Positions 1 through 10,472 of a stretch of 64,000 nt of DNA are shown here, piece by piece. The stretch is taken from the NCBI RefSeq assembly GCF_013395055.1, contig NZ_CP058349.1, forward strand, positions 3,347,501 through 3,411,500, given 5' to 3'. Source of the stretch: Pseudomonas sp. ABC1 (GTDB lineage: Bacteria; Pseudomonadota; Gammaproteobacteria; Pseudomonadales; Pseudomonadaceae). Under the pieces are notes generated by a model. It did not search any database. It was not told the origin of the DNA and worked only from the letters and a program-made list of their open reading frames with translations. Every line of letters begins with the position of its first letter. The first letter of the stretch is position 1. The position numbers and the translations under genes are program-made.

Positions 1-874
1 CTTCCAGGTCGGCCAGGTTGTAGGCCAGGGCCGGTTGGGTGTAGCTCGACTCACCCGGCAGCACCAGGCTGTATTCGGTGGCGGGCGGCAGGTTCATCAG
101 GCTGGCCAGGCGTGACTTGGCCACGGCCAGTTCGCCTTCCACGACTTCCAGTTGGCGCACCATTTCCAGCAGGCCTTTCTGGTAGCGCAGGGATTCCAGC
201 GGCGCGATCAGGCGTTGCTGCTCGGTCTGGCGGGCCTGTTGCAGTGCGTCGCGGGCCTCGCTCAGGGCACGCTGGACTTCTGGTTGCAGGCGCTCGGCGC
301 TGGCGGCCTGCCAGTAGGCCTCGCGGACCTGCTGGATGATGTCCGCGACCACCTTGCGGCGGGCTTCCTCGGCGGCCAGCACCTTGTTGGCCTGGGCCTT
401 GGCGCTGAAGTAGCTGACACCGAAGTCCAGCACGTTCCACGACAGGCGCAGATTGGCGTCCCGCGTGGCGCGGTCGCTGCTGGTCGAAGGCTCCAGGGAC
501 TGGCGACCGGTGGTGACCGATTCGCTGGACGAGCCGGAGACGTTGTCGCGGCCTTTCCAACCGGCACTGGCGGCCAGTTGCGGCAGCAGGTTGAGGTTGC
601 TGACGCTCAGGGTGTTGTCTTCCAGGGCGCGCTGCATCAGGCCCAGGCGCTGTTGCAGGTTGTACTTGACCGCCCGCGCCATGGCTTCTTCCAGGCTGAT
701 GGCGCCGCTCACCGGCTCCTGGGCCTCGAACATGCTGCGGCGGTCAGCGTTGGCCTCGGCCAGTTGCTGTTCCGGCGTCAGCGCTTCAGGCGTGACGGCG
801 CAAGCGGACAGGCCCAGGGCGGCGCAGACGATGGCCATGCGCAGGGAGGTCGGGTTGAAAGGGTTACGGGTCAT
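1..874 (-). CDS. TolC-family outer-membrane efflux lipoprotein (partial, 3' end outside window)
   Basis: Reading from an ATG at 874 on the minus strand gives an open frame to the left edge, so the C-terminal part is missing. AAGGA lies about 10 bases before the ATG. The N-terminus has a signal peptide ending in a lipobox (LSAC, Cys about residue 25). The mature part is long amphipathic helix of the outer-membrane efflux family, with the usual periplasmic coiled-coil composition (many Ala, Gln, Glu, Leu). It starts 24 bases after the stop of the giant LEPR-XLL gene on the same strand, so the two are probably co-transcribed. By analogy with type I secretion loci for large adhesins, it is the likely outer-membrane channel for that protein; the ABC and membrane-fusion subunits would lie further left, outside the window. 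That partnership is inference; family membership is well supported. Confidence 0.85.
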   Translation of the reverse strand, partial: MTRNPFNPTSLRMAIVCAALGLSACAVTPEALTPEQQLAEANADRRSMFEAQEPVSGAISLEEAMARAVKYNLQQRLGLMQRALEDNTLSVSNLNLLPQLAASAGWKGRDNVSGSSSESVTTGRQSLEPSTSSDRATRDANLRLSWNVLDFGVSYFSAKAQANKVLAAEEARRKVVADIIQQVREAYWQAASAERLQPEVQRALSEARDALQQARQTEQQRLIAPLESLRYQKGLLEMVRQLEVVEGELAVAKSRLASLMNLPPATEYSLVLPGESSYTQPALAYNLADLE

Positions 875-897
875 TTTATAAGGGTCCTTGAAAGTGT

Positions 898-3800
898 TCA
901 GGCAGTGTGTCGGGTTGTCTGGGGGGCCGACTCGTCGTTCAGCCCACTCAATTGGTCAAGCAGTTCGAGGGCTTCGCTGAGCAGGGCGCTGGAGGTTTCC
1001 TGGCGCAACTGTTGCGGCAGGCTCTCGGCCGTCTCGGTCGATTGCTGCGCCGCTGGCTCGCGACCATTGCTGGCCGAGCCGTCGTTCGTCACCTGGATCA
1101 CCACCGGGGTCTTGCGCTCGTTACCGTCGGCGTCCTGGCTGATCAGCGTCAGGCGCACGCCGCCATTGCGCTTGAGCCATTCGCGGTCGATGTTCAGTTG
1201 GCCGGTGCGGGTGTCCAGGGACACCAGGCCATTTGGTACAGGCATGCCATTGGCCAGGGTGACGCGCTGTACGGCGCTGTTGTCCGGCAATTCGGTTGGC
1301 AGGCTCAGGGTGATCTGGCGTTCGCCTCCGGTCGGAAGGACCAGGCTGGTACGCAGGGTGTTGCCATCCAGATAGAAGCTGCCGGAGTTGGCCGGTGCGG
1401 GTGCATCACGCAGTATCAGGTCAGCCTGAGCGAGCTGTTGGGCAATCGTCGTTCTACTGTCGAAACCAGACTGGCCCGTTACCAATGAAGTCGATGGCGT
1501 ATGTGAGTCACGGCTTACAGACGCTATGCGGTTGGCTGCCTCGCGTAGTTCTGTACTCGTCCTTTCGAACGGTTGCGTGCTGAAGCCTAGAGGCAGGGGA
1601 GTACCAGACGATACTGGCGTATCGGAGCGCACTTCTGGGGTGACCTCATTGACGGCCGGGGCTTCGGCCACGTTGAGTGCCAGTGTCAGAGATGCGCTGG
1701 CGCCATGCTGATCCTGAGCCGTGACCGTTATTTCGTATTCGCCCAGTTCTGCCGTATTGCCGGAAATGACGCGTGTAGCCGGATCAAAGCCAAATCCGGC
1801 AGGCAGTCCGGTCACGCTCCAGCTCAGGCTGTCGCCATCAGAGTCAATGAATAGGCTGGCAGGCAACTCCACCCGATAGGTCGAACCGGCTTCGGCGTTT
1901 ACCAGGTTGAAGTCGCTGTCGGCCGGTGTCGGCGCATGGTTGACGGCTGTGACTTCGACCGTACTGGAAATAGCCGGATAGCCCGTGTCCACGCCATCCT
2001 CGTAGGTACCGCCATCGTCCCGGATCAGGCTGATGTTGATGCTGCGTGTGCCGGCGGTTGCATAGTCGTCGCTGCCATAGCGCATACCTTCGACCAGTGT
2101 GCGGATGCTGGCAGTGTCGACGCCCGTGCCGCTCTTCAAGCTGATGATCAGTGTATTGCCGGATCGGGTGACGGTGTAGCTCAGGCCATTGTCCAGTTCG
2201 CCCGACTGTCCAACTTTGAGCTGTACTTGCTGCCCGTCCAGTACGAGCCACTCGTCTCCTCGACTACCCACGCCATCGACGCGCAGTGTCAGTTCGATGA
2301 TCGATTGGTCCTGGTTGGAGCCTCCAGTGGAGACTTCGGCATTGCCGAACAACGCTACCGCATCTTCATCGGCGGTATAGGACGGGTTGAGCGGTCCTGC
2401 CGTCAGTGTCGGGGCAATGTTGATTTCGATGACTGCCAGAGAGGCCACATAGCTGTTGGAGTCATCCTCGCCATCATTGAGTACCGCACTGATGGTGCGT
2501 GTGCCGACGGGTACGGTGCCGCTTTCACGGTAGTTGACCTGACGCACGATGGCCTGGGCATCGGTGCGGCTGATGCTGCTGGTAAAGGTCAGCACGCCAT
2601 CGACCAGGGTGGCAACGGCCACGCCGTCTTTCTGGATGGTGTTGCCCACGAGCTTGAAGGTGTCGCTGTCACTGAAGCCGAAGATGGCCGTGGCTCGGGT
2701 GTCGCTGCTGAAGGTGACCTTGGCGCCATTGTAGTCATCACGCAGGTCCAGCTCGGCATCGCTGAGGGTGATGGCCCCGACGGGCAGCACGGCGTCTCCA
2801 TCGATGATGAAGGTCGGCGTTTCCAGTGCGGCCAGCTCGAGCACCGATACCTGGGTGCCGATCACGATCACACCACCGTCGTCGGTCGTGGCGACGTACT
2901 TGGCGCCAGTGATCTGCTCGGTGGTGGCCAGTTCGCCATTGATGGCGTAGTGGTTCAGGGTGCCGTCGGAGAGCGTGACCAGTACGGATTTGCCGTCTGC
3001 ACTGATGGCGAGGTCTTCGACGGTGGCGGTACCGGTGATGGTGACGGTGTGCGTCAGCTTGCCGGTCGCCGGGTCGAGGGTGAAGCCGTCGACGCGCTGA
3101 GCGTGGTTGTATACGGTGGTCTGGCCCGTCCAGCCGTTGGTTTCTGAGGTCCTGCTGTTGGCAACGAAGATGGTCAGGCCATCGGCGCTGACGGCGATGT
3201 GCTGAGCGTATTGCAGGCTTGTCGAGGTGTCGCTGCGGCTGTTGCTGATGGCCGTGAGGTTGCCTTGTTCATCGCGCAGGAAGGCGATCAGCGTGGAGCC
3301 ACTGCTGGTGTTGGTGACGACATAGACGTAGTCACCACGGGAAACGATCTCGGACGGGCTCCACAGGTAGGGCTCGGTATTCATGTCGCGAGGCAGTTCG
3401 GCCAGCTTGCTGAGCGCGCCCGTCTCGGTATCTCGGGTGAGGACAATGACGGTGTAGTTGTCGATGAGGTAGATGTTCTTGCCATCTTCGGAGATGGCGA
3501 TGTCTTTCATCGACCAGATGTTGTCCGAGAACTCGCTGACCAGAGTGAGTGCACCGTCTTCGGCGACACTGAAGTGAAGGATGCTGTTGGAGCGTACGGC
3601 GTAGAGGTCTTTGCCGTCGCTGGCGATAGCCAGTTGGTTGATGCTGCCCGCGCCTTCGATGCTGCTGACAAAGGTGAGTTCGCCGCTTTGCGTATCACGT
3701 GTGAACAGTGCGATGGCACCGCTGGCGTTGGCGATGTAGACACGGCTGCCATCCGCCGAACTGGTGACATACACGGGCGAGCTCAGGCCGTCGATGTCAT

Positions 3801-6800
3801 CGAGGGTCTGCAGGCGGGTGAGCTCTTCGAGCGACAGGATCGGATCGACACTGAGCCCTGGCAGGTCGTTGACCGGTATCAGCTCAATGGTTAGAGCTGC
3901 TGTTTCGGAAGCGAGTCCGGTCTGGTCTTTGAACGTCACGCTGACGTGCAGGCTATCGGTCGGGTCGACGCTGGTGTTCTGGTAGGTGATGCGTTGTAGC
4001 ACTGCCTCTACGTCGGCCGAGGTCGGCTTGGTGCCATAGGCAGCCGTGAATGTGATAGTCAGGGTGCCTTGCTGCTGGTCGATGCTCCAGGTTGCGATGG
4101 TTGTGCCGTCGTGTTTCACGGTGCCATTGCTGAGGCTGTAGTCGTCATCTCCTTGGAACCCCAGGGCGTCATAACGGCTGTCATAGCCGTCGCCGAGCTG
4201 GATGACGATGGCGCTGCGATCATAGTTGCCGTTGCCGCCGTCGAGGGCGTCCATCTGCTCATCGCTGACCGAGACCTGGTCGCCGATCAGGAGAATAGGA
4301 CCGGACTTCTCGGTGTAGCTGGTGCTGTCGTCGACACCCTCCAGGCTCGGCGCGGTATTGGGTGCCGACGGCTCCTGCAGGGAGACGGTGGTGCTGACGG
4401 AGAGGCTGGTGTAGTTGTTGCTGCTCTCGTACTGCTCCAGCACCTTGAGGGCAATGGTCCGCTCGCCGGTGATGTCGTTGGCGGTATTGAGGTAGGCCAG
4501 GCCGTCGATGAGGGTGCTGGTCTCTTCGGCAGATTTTCCGGTGACGTACAGGATCAGTGTGGTCTTGGTGCCGTCGACGCGGATCATATAGGTCTGTCCG
4601 TTGACGGTGACGGTGCCGCTGGTGGCTTTGCCCAGAGCGATCTGCAGGCCATTGGTGACGATGACGTCGTTCTGTGTCGCGTTCTCCAGCTCCAGTTGCA
4701 CCTGCCACAGGGTCTGCCCCTGCTCGATGGTGTCGATTTCGGTGTTGGAGAACAGGGGGGCGGGGTCGCCCTGTTCTTCGAAGTCCGGGTTGAGCGGTTG
4801 GGATGTGAGGACTGGAGCGTCGTTGACACCGATCAGTTCGATGACGCGTTCGTAGACTGCTTGCTGGTCTGTTGCGTCGGTGTAGCTGATGGTGAAGGTC
4901 GGCGTGCTGGTTTGCGCGGTCGGGTCCTGGCTGCTGTTGGTGTAGTTGATCTGGCGCAGGATGCTCTGTGCGGTGGCCTGGTCGGCGTCTTCGCTGAACT
5001 GGATGGTGAGCGTGCCATCGAGCTGGGCGAATGTCGCGACCAGGGTGCCATCGTCAAGGCGTATTTCTCCGCTGTCGGCATCGAGCGTGAGGCCGTTGCC
5101 GTTGGCGAAGCCATAGATGTCGTCGGTGGAGGCACCATCCTTGCGCTCGATGGAAACCACCGCATCGGTGTAGTCGTCATCGTTCAGTTGTGCGCCGGGC
5201 AACAGGAGTACGGGAGTGGAGCCTTCGGTGTAGGTGGTCGTGCTTGGCGTGGCACGGAGGACCAGGAGGCTGCCTTCGCTCCATTTGGTGCCTGCGACAT
5301 AAGCCGTCAGGCCATCTGCGCTGAGGTGAATGCTGGAGAGGTTGGAGAAGCCGTTTACGCTGCTGGAACTGTAAGTGTGGGTGAGCGCGAGGGTGCCGTC
5401 GCTGGCCCGGCTGAAGAGCCTGAGCGCGTTGTCGTTGGCAGCGCCTGTGACGTAGAGGGTGTTGTCGTCGCCGGAGATGGCGAGTGCGAGCGAACGCCCC
5501 GTGACACTCAGGGTGTCGGTCGCGGTGAGTGCGCCGGAGCTGGTGATGTCGAAGGTGGTGAGCGTCGTGTTCTGGCCATCGTATTCGAGGGCATAGAGGT
5601 TCTTGCCGTCTGCGGAGAGGGCGAGTGCGCTGGTGAAGTGTTCGGTGCCATCATCACTGCCATAGGCACCGACATAGGCCAGTGAACCGTTGTCCGCGAT
5701 GGAGAATACGCTGACCTGGGTGGTGGCCCCGGAGGTGGCGACGAAGAGGAACTTGCCGTCCTGGGAGCGAGCGATGTCGTTCGCACCAGTGAGTATGGTG
5801 TCGTCGTCGCCGGTGTAGGTGGCGAGCAGGGAGAGCGTGTCGCCGTCGCGCAGGAATACCTTGATAGCGCTGCTGCCATCTTCGTCAAGGCCGCTGAGCA
5901 GGACATGGTTGCCACTGACGGCGATGTCGCCTGTGAGGGTCATGCTGGCGAGTGTGGTGTCGTCGAGGGTGCTGACGAGTGTGAGTGTGCCGGTGGTGTT
6001 GTCGACGCTGAAGAGACTCAGCCCCTTGTCGGACACGATGTAGAGATCGCCATCGTCGGCGAGTGCGATCTGCGTGGCACCGTTGAGTACGTCCTGGTTG
6101 CTGCTGTTGGTGCCCTTGATGAATGTCAGGGTCCCATCGTCGTTACGGCCCCAGACACTGACGAAGGTGTAGGTGGTACCGGACCATGTGCTGAGGGTAC
6201 TGAGGGTGTAGACGCGGTTGCCGTCTTCACTGTTGACGAATGCGCTGACATCCCCTGGTGGAGTGATATAGAGACTGGAGTCGAAGGTGCCAGTGCTGGT
6301 CCCGAGGTAGCTCAGGTCATCTCGGATGATCCCAAGCGTTGGCTCTGTGCCTGGTACAGCCGGCACGATCAGAGAGGCCACATAGCTATTGGAGTCATCC
6401 TCGCCATCATTGAGTACAGCGCTGATGGTGCGTGTGCCGACGGGTACGGTGCCACTTTCACGGTAGTTGACCTGACGCACGATGGCCTGGGCATCGGTGC
6501 GGCTGATGCTGCTGGTAAAGGTCAGCACGCCATCGACCAGGGTGGCAACGGCCACGCCGTCTTTCTGGATGGTGTTGCCCACGAGCTTGAAGGTGTCGCT
6601 GTCACTGAAGCCGAAGATGGCCGTGGCTCGGGTGTCGCTGCTGAAGGTGACCTTGGCGCCATTGTAGTCATCACGCAGGTCCAGCTCGGCATCGCTGAGG
6701 GTGATGGCCCCGACGGGCAGCACGGCGTCTCCATCGATGATGAAGGTCGGCGTTTCCAGTGCGGCCAGCTCGAGCACCGATACCTGGGTGCCGATCACGA

Positions 6801-9800
6801 TCACACCACCGTCGTCGGTCGTGGCGACGTACTTGGCGCCAGTGATCTGCTCGGTGGTGGCCAGTTCGCCATTGATGGCGTAGTGGTTCAGGGTGCCGTC
6901 GGAGAGCGTGACCAGTACGGATTTGCCGTCTGCACTGATGGCGAGGTCTTCGACGGTGGCGGTACCGGTGATGGTGACGGTGTGCGTCAGCTTGCCGGTC
7001 GCCGGGTCGAGGGTGAAGCCGTCGACGCGCTGAGCGTGGTTGTATACGGTGGTCTGGCCCGTCCAGCCGTTGGTTTCTGAGGTCCTGCTGTTGGCAACGA
7101 AGATGGTCAGGCCATCGGCGCTGACGGCGATGTGCTGAGCGTATTGCAGGCTTGTCGAGGTGTCGCTGCGGCTGTTGCTGATGGCCGTGAGGTTGCCTTG
7201 TTCATCGCGCAGGAAGGCGATCAGCGTGGAGCCACTGCTGGTGTTGGTGACGACATAGACGTAGTCACCACGGGAAACGATCTCGGACGGGCTCCACAGG
7301 TAGGGCTCGGTATTCATGTCGCGAGGCAGTTCGGCCAGCTTGCTGAGCGCGCCCGTCTCGGTATCTCGGGTGAGGACAATGACGGTGTAGTTGTCGATGA
7401 GGTAGATGTTCTTGCCATCTTCGGAGATGGCGATGTCTTTCATCGACCAGATGTTGTCCGAGAACTCGCTGACCAGAGTGAGTGCACCGTCTTCGGCGAC
7501 ACTGAAGTGAAGGATGCTGTTGGAGCGTACGGCGTAGAGGTCTTTGCCGTCGCTGGCGATAGCCAGTTGGTTGATGCTGCCCGCGCCTTCGATGCTGCTG
7601 ACAAAGGTGAGTTCGCCGCTTTGCGTATCACGTGTGAACAGTGCGATGGCACCGCTGGCGTTGGCGATGTAGACACGGCTGCCATCCGCCGAACTGGTGA
7701 CATACACGGGCGAGCTCAGGCCGTCGATGTCATCGAGGGTCTGCAGGCGGGTGAGCTCTTCGAGCGACAGGATCGGATCGACACTGAGCTCTGGCAGGTC
7801 GTTGACCGGTATCAGCTCAATGGTTAGAGCTGCTGTTTCGGAAGCGAGTCCGGTCTGGTCTTTGAACGTCACGCTGACGTGCAGGCTATCGGTCGGGTCG
7901 ACGCTGGTGTTCTGGTAGGTGATGCGTTGTAGCACTGCCTCTACGTCGGCCGAGGTCGGCTTGGTGCCATAGGCAGCCGTGAATGTGATAGTCAGGGTGC
8001 CTTGCTGCTGGTCGATGCTCCAGGTTGCGATGGTTGTGCCGTCGTGTTTCACGGTGCCATTGCTGAGGCTGTAGTCGTCATCTCCCTGGAACCCCAGGGC
8101 GTCATAACGGCTGTCATAGCCGTCGCCGAGCTGGATGACGATGGCGCTGCGATCATAGTTGCCGTTGCCGCCGTCGAGGGCGTCCATCTGCTCATCGCTG
8201 ACCGAGACCTGGTCGCCGATCAGGAGAATAGGACCGGACTTCTCGGTGTAGCTGGTGCTGTCGTCGACACCCTCCAGGCTCGGCGCGGTATTGGGTGCCG
8301 ACGGCTCCTGCAGGGAGACGGTGGTGCTGACGGAGAGGCTGGTGTAGTTGTTGCTGCTCTCGTACTGCTCCAGCACCTTGAGGGCAATGGTCCGCTCGCC
8401 GGTGATGTCGTTGGCGGTATTGAGGTAGGCCAGGCCGTCGATGAGGGTGCTGGTCTCTTCGGCAGATTTTCCGGTGACGTACAGGATCAGTGTGGTCTTG
8501 GTGCCGTCGACGCGGATCATATAGGTCTGTCCGTTGACGGTGACGGTGCCGCTGGTGGCTTTGCCCAGAGCGATCTGCAGGCCATTGGTGACGATGACGT
8601 CGTTCTGTGTCGCGTTCTCCAGCTCCAGTTGCACCTGCCACAGGGTCTGCCCCTGCTCGATGGTGTCGATTTCGGTGTTGGAGAACAGGGGGGCGGGGTC
8701 GCCCTGTTCTTCGAAGTCCGGGTTGAGCGGTTGGGATGTGAGGACTGGAGCGTCGTTGACACCGATCAGTTCGATGACGCGTTCGTAGACTGCTTGCTGG
8801 TCTGTTGCGTCGGTGTAGCTGATGGTGAAGGTCGGCGTGCTGGTTTGCGCGGTCGGGTCCTGGCTGCTGTTGGTGTAGTTGATCTGGCGCAGGATGCTCT
8901 GTGCGGTGGCCTGGTCGGCGTCTTCGCTGAACTGGATGGTGAGCGTGCCATCGAGCTGGGCGAATGTCGCGACCAGGGTGCCATCGTCAAGGCGTATTTC
9001 TCCGCTGTCGGCATCGAGCGTGAGGCCGTTGCCGTTGGCGAAGCCATAGATGTCGTCGGTGGAGGCACCATCCTTGCGCTCGATGGAAACCACCGCATCG
9101 GTGTAGTCGTCATCGTTCAGTTGTGCGCCGGGCAACAGGAGTACGGGAGTGGAGCCTTCGGTGTAGGTGGTCGTGCTTGGCGTGGCACGGAGGACCAGGA
9201 GGCTGCCTTCGCTCCATTTGGTGCCTGCGACATAAGCCGTCAGGCCATCTGCGCTGAGGTGAATGCTGGAGAGGTTGGAGAAGCCGTTTACGCTGCTGGA
9301 ACTGTAAGTGTGGGTGAGCGCGAGGGTGCCGTCGCTGGCCCGGCTGAAGAGCCTGAGCGCGTTGTCGTTGGCAGCGCCTGTGACGTAGAGGGTGTTGTCG
9401 TCGCCGGAGATGGCGAGTGCGAGCGAACGCCCCGTGACACTCAGGGTGTCGGTCGCGGTGAGTGCGCCGGAGCTGGTGATGTCGAAGGTGGTGAGCGTCG
9501 TGTTCTGGCCATCGTATTCGAGGGCATAGAGGTTCTTGCCGTCTGCGGAGAGGGCGAGTGCGCTGGTGAAGTGTTCGGTGCCATCATCACTGCCATAGGC
9601 ACCGACATAGGCCAGTGAACCGTTGTCCGCGATGGAGAATACGCTGACCTGGGTGGTGGCCCCGGAGGTGGCGACGAAGAGGAACTTGCCGTCCTGGGAG
9701 CGAGCGATGTCGTTCGCACCAGTGAGTATGGTGTCGTCGTCGCCGGTGTAGGTGGCGAGCAGGGAGAGCGTGTCGCCGTCGCGCAGGAATACCTTGATAG

Positions 9801-10416
9801 CGCTGCTGCCATCTTCGTCAAGGCCGCTGAGCAGGACATGGTTGCCACTGACGGCGATGTCGCCTGTGAGGGTCATGCTGGCGAGTGTGGTGTCGTCGAG
9901 GGTGCTGACGAGTGTGAGTGTGCCGGTGGTGTTGTCGACGCTGAAGAGACTCAGCCCCTTGTCGGACACGATGTAGAGATCGCCATCGTCGGCGAGTGCG
10001 ATCTGCGTGGCACCGTTGAGTACGTCCTGGTTGCTGCTGTTGGTGCCCTTGATGAATGTCAGGGTCCCATCGTCGTTACGGCCCCAGACACTGACGAAGG
10101 TGTAGGTGGTACCGGACCATGTGCTGAGGGTACTGAGGGTGTAGACGCGGTTGCCGTCTTCACTGTTGACGAATGCGCTGACATCACCTGGTGGAGTGAT
10201 ATAGAGGCTGGAGTCGAAGGTGCCGGTGCTGGTCCCGAGGTAGCTCAGGTCATCCCGGATGACACTGAGAGAGGGCGCCGTATCGGGTGCGGTGTCCTGT
10301 GTCTCTTGTTGTTCCGCCACGGCATCGGCTGTTGCGACTGCGGCGGCATCGAGCAGAATGCGCGGCTCCAGGGCCAGGGCGCGAAAATAACGTTGCGAGT
10401 GCTTGCGTGTGGTCAT
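898..10416 (-). CDS. giant LEPR-XLL surface protein with beta-propeller and cadherin-like modules, internally duplicated
   Basis: A 3172-residue protein beginning at an ATG with GGAAGA just upstream. Residues 16-24 are LEPRILLDA, the N-terminal motif that names the LEPR-XLL family of very large secreted proteins. Next comes a lactonase-like beta-propeller (about 53-412, repeated ADGKxLY and DxxTGxL signatures), three cadherin-like modules (about 413-875, with VNDAPVL and PVNDLP linkers), a second propeller (about 880-1215) and another cadherin-like module (about 1218-1350). This whole 1311-residue set is then repeated almost exactly (about 1364-2660). The tail has one more module, a putative Ig (He_PIG) domain with GLPAGFGFDP (about 2820-2915) and a Ser/Gln/Glu-rich end. 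No RTX nonapeptides and no clear retention module were seen. The TolC-type gene downstream suggests type I export and an adhesin or matrix role. No enzymatic function can be assigned. Confidence 0.85.
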   Translation of the reverse strand: MTTRKHSQRYFRALALEPRILLDAAAVATADAVAEQQETQDTAPDTAPSLSVIRDDLSYLGTSTGTFDSSLYITPPGDVSAFVNSEDGNRVYTLSTLSTWSGTTYTFVSVWGRNDDGTLTFIKGTNSSNQDVLNGATQIALADDGDLYIVSDKGLSLFSVDNTTGTLTLVSTLDDTTLASMTLTGDIAVSGNHVLLSGLDEDGSSAIKVFLRDGDTLSLLATYTGDDDTILTGANDIARSQDGKFLFVATSGATTQVSVFSIADNGSLAYVGAYGSDDGTEHFTSALALSADGKNLYALEYDGQNTTLTTFDITSSGALTATDTLSVTGRSLALAISGDDNTLYVTGAANDNALRLFSRASDGTLALTHTYSSSSVNGFSNLSSIHLSADGLTAYVAGTKWSEGSLLVLRATPSTTTYTEGSTPVLLLPGAQLNDDDYTDAVVSIERKDGASTDDIYGFANGNGLTLDADSGEIRLDDGTLVATFAQLDGTLTIQFSEDADQATAQSILRQINYTNSSQDPTAQTSTPTFTISYTDATDQQAVYERVIELIGVNDAPVLTSQPLNPDFEEQGDPAPLFSNTEIDTIEQGQTLWQVQLELENATQNDVIVTNGLQIALGKATSGTVTVNGQTYMIRVDGTKTTLILYVTGKSAEETSTLIDGLAYLNTANDITGERTIALKVLEQYESSNNYTSLSVSTTVSLQEPSAPNTAPSLEGVDDSTSYTEKSGPILLIGDQVSVSDEQMDALDGGNGNYDRSAIVIQLGDGYDSRYDALGFQGDDDYSLSNGTVKHDGTTIATWSIDQQQGTLTITFTAAYGTKPTSADVEAVLQRITYQNTSVDPTDSLHVSVTFKDQTGLASETAALTIELIPVNDLPELSVDPILSLEELTRLQTLDDIDGLSSPVYVTSSADGSRVYIANASGAIALFTRDTQSGELTFVSSIEGAGSINQLAIASDGKDLYAVRSNSILHFSVAEDGALTLVSEFSDNIWSMKDIAISEDGKNIYLIDNYTVIVLTRDTETGALSKLAELPRDMNTEPYLWSPSEIVSRGDYVYVVTNTSSGSTLIAFLRDEQGNLTAISNSRSDTSTSLQYAQHIAVSADGLTIFVANSRTSETNGWTGQTTVYNHAQRVDGFTLDPATGKLTHTVTITGTATVEDLAISADGKSVLVTLSDGTLNHYAINGELATTEQITGAKYVATTDDGGVIVIGTQVSVLELAALETPTFIIDGDAVLPVGAITLSDAELDLRDDYNGAKVTFSSDTRATAIFGFSDSDTFKLVGNTIQKDGVAVATLVDGVLTFTSSISRTDAQAIVRQVNYRESGTVPVGTRTISAVLNDGEDDSNSYVASLIVPAVPGTEPTLGIIRDDLSYLGTSTGTFDSSLYITPPGDVSAFVNSEDGNRVYTLSTLSTWSGTTYTFVSVWGRNDDGTLTFIKGTNSSNQDVLNGATQIALADDGDLYIVSDKGLSLFSVDNTTGTLTLVSTLDDTTLASMTLTGDIAVSGNHVLLSGLDEDGSSAIKVFLRDGDTLSLLATYTGDDDTILTGANDIARSQDGKFLFVATSGATTQVSVFSIADNGSLAYVGAYGSDDGTEHFTSALALSADGKNLYALEYDGQNTTLTTFDITSSGALTATDTLSVTGRSLALAISGDDNTLYVTGAANDNALRLFSRASDGTLALTHTYSSSSVNGFSNLSSIHLSADGLTAYVAGTKWSEGSLLVLRATPSTTTYTEGSTPVLLLPGAQLNDDDYTDAVVSIERKDGASTDDIYGFANGNGLTLDADSGEIRLDDGTLVATFAQLDGTLTIQFSEDADQATAQSILRQINYTNSSQDPTAQTSTPTFTISYTDATDQQAVYERVIELIGVNDAPVLTSQPLNPDFEEQGDPAPLFSNTEIDTIEQGQTLWQVQLELENATQNDVIVTNGLQIALGKATSGTVTVNGQTYMIRVDGTKTTLILYVTGKSAEETSTLIDGLAYLNTANDITGERTIALKVLEQYESSNNYTSLSVSTTVSLQEPSAPNTAPSLEGVDDSTSYTEKSGPILLIGDQVSVSDEQMDALDGGNGNYDRSAIVIQLGDGYDSRYDALGFQGDDDYSLSNGTVKHDGTTIATWSIDQQQGTLTITFTAAYGTKPTSADVEAVLQRITYQNTSVDPTDSLHVSVTFKDQTGLASETAALTIELIPVNDLPGLSVDPILSLEELTRLQTLDDIDGLSSPVYVTSSADGSRVYIANASGAIALFTRDTQSGELTFVSSIEGAGSINQLAIASDGKDLYAVRSNSILHFSVAEDGALTLVSEFSDNIWSMKDIAISEDGKNIYLIDNYTVIVLTRDTETGALSKLAELPRDMNTEPYLWSPSEIVSRGDYVYVVTNTSSGSTLIAFLRDEQGNLTAISNSRSDTSTSLQYAQHIAVSADGLTIFVANSRTSETNGWTGQTTVYNHAQRVDGFTLDPATGKLTHTVTITGTATVEDLAISADGKSVLVTLSDGTLNHYAINGELATTEQITGAKYVATTDDGGVIVIGTQVSVLELAALETPTFIIDGDAVLPVGAITLSDAELDLRDDYNGAKVTFSSDTRATAIFGFSDSDTFKLVGNTIQKDGVAVATLVDGVLTFTSSISRTDAQAIVRQVNYRESGTVPVGTRTISAVLNDGEDDSNSYVASLAVIEINIAPTLTAGPLNPSYTADEDAVALFGNAEVSTGGSNQDQSIIELTLRVDGVGSRGDEWLVLDGQQVQLKVGQSGELDNGLSYTVTRSGNTLIISLKSGTGVDTASIRTLVEGMRYGSDDYATAGTRSINISLIRDDGGTYEDGVDTGYPAISSTVEVTAVNHAPTPADSDFNLVNAEAGSTYRVELPASLFIDSDGDSLSWSVTGLPAGFGFDPATRVISGNTAELGEYEITVTAQDQHGASASLTLALNVAEAPAVNEVTPEVRSDTPVSSGTPLPLGFSTQPFERTSTELREAANRIASVSRDSHTPSTSLVTGQSGFDSRTTIAQQLAQADLILRDAPAPANSGSFYLDGNTLRTSLVLPTGGERQITLSLPTELPDNSAVQRVTLANGMPVPNGLVSLDTRTGQLNIDREWLKRNGGVRLTLISQDADGNERKTPVVIQVTNDGSASNGREPAAQQSTETAESLPQQLRQETSSALLSEALELLDQLSGLNDESAPQTTRHTA
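2438..6327. repeat. large tandem repeat, C-terminal-coding copy
   Basis: This 3890-bp segment matches 6371-10260 with a constant offset of 3933 bp (1311 codons), so the duplication is in frame. The core is nearly identical. Visible differences include C3857 against T7790 (Gly against Glu) and T4153 against C8086. Differences cluster in the outermost ~80 bp at each end, roughly four at each edge. The alignment was made by eye and is not exhaustive. Confidence 0.93.
6371..10260. repeat. large tandem repeat, N-terminal-coding copy
   Basis: Partner of 2438-6327. It begins, in protein terms, at the IRDDLSYLG segment (residue 53) and ends at SNSYVASL. A unique linker of about 43 bp separates it from the other copy. 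Each copy encodes two propellers plus four cadherin-like modules, so copy-number change would add or remove a complete structural arm of the protein. Confidence 0.93.
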
Positions 10417-10472
10417 GACAGTCTTCCGGGGCGCTAAAGGAATAAGGGTGGAGAGGGCGTTGGCTCAGTGCG

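Noticed and set aside
4069..9618. Two identical 538-residue plus-strand frames inside the giant gene
   Set aside because: They repeat only because the giant gene is duplicated; composition (Gly, Val, Ala, Asp) is that of an antisense frame.
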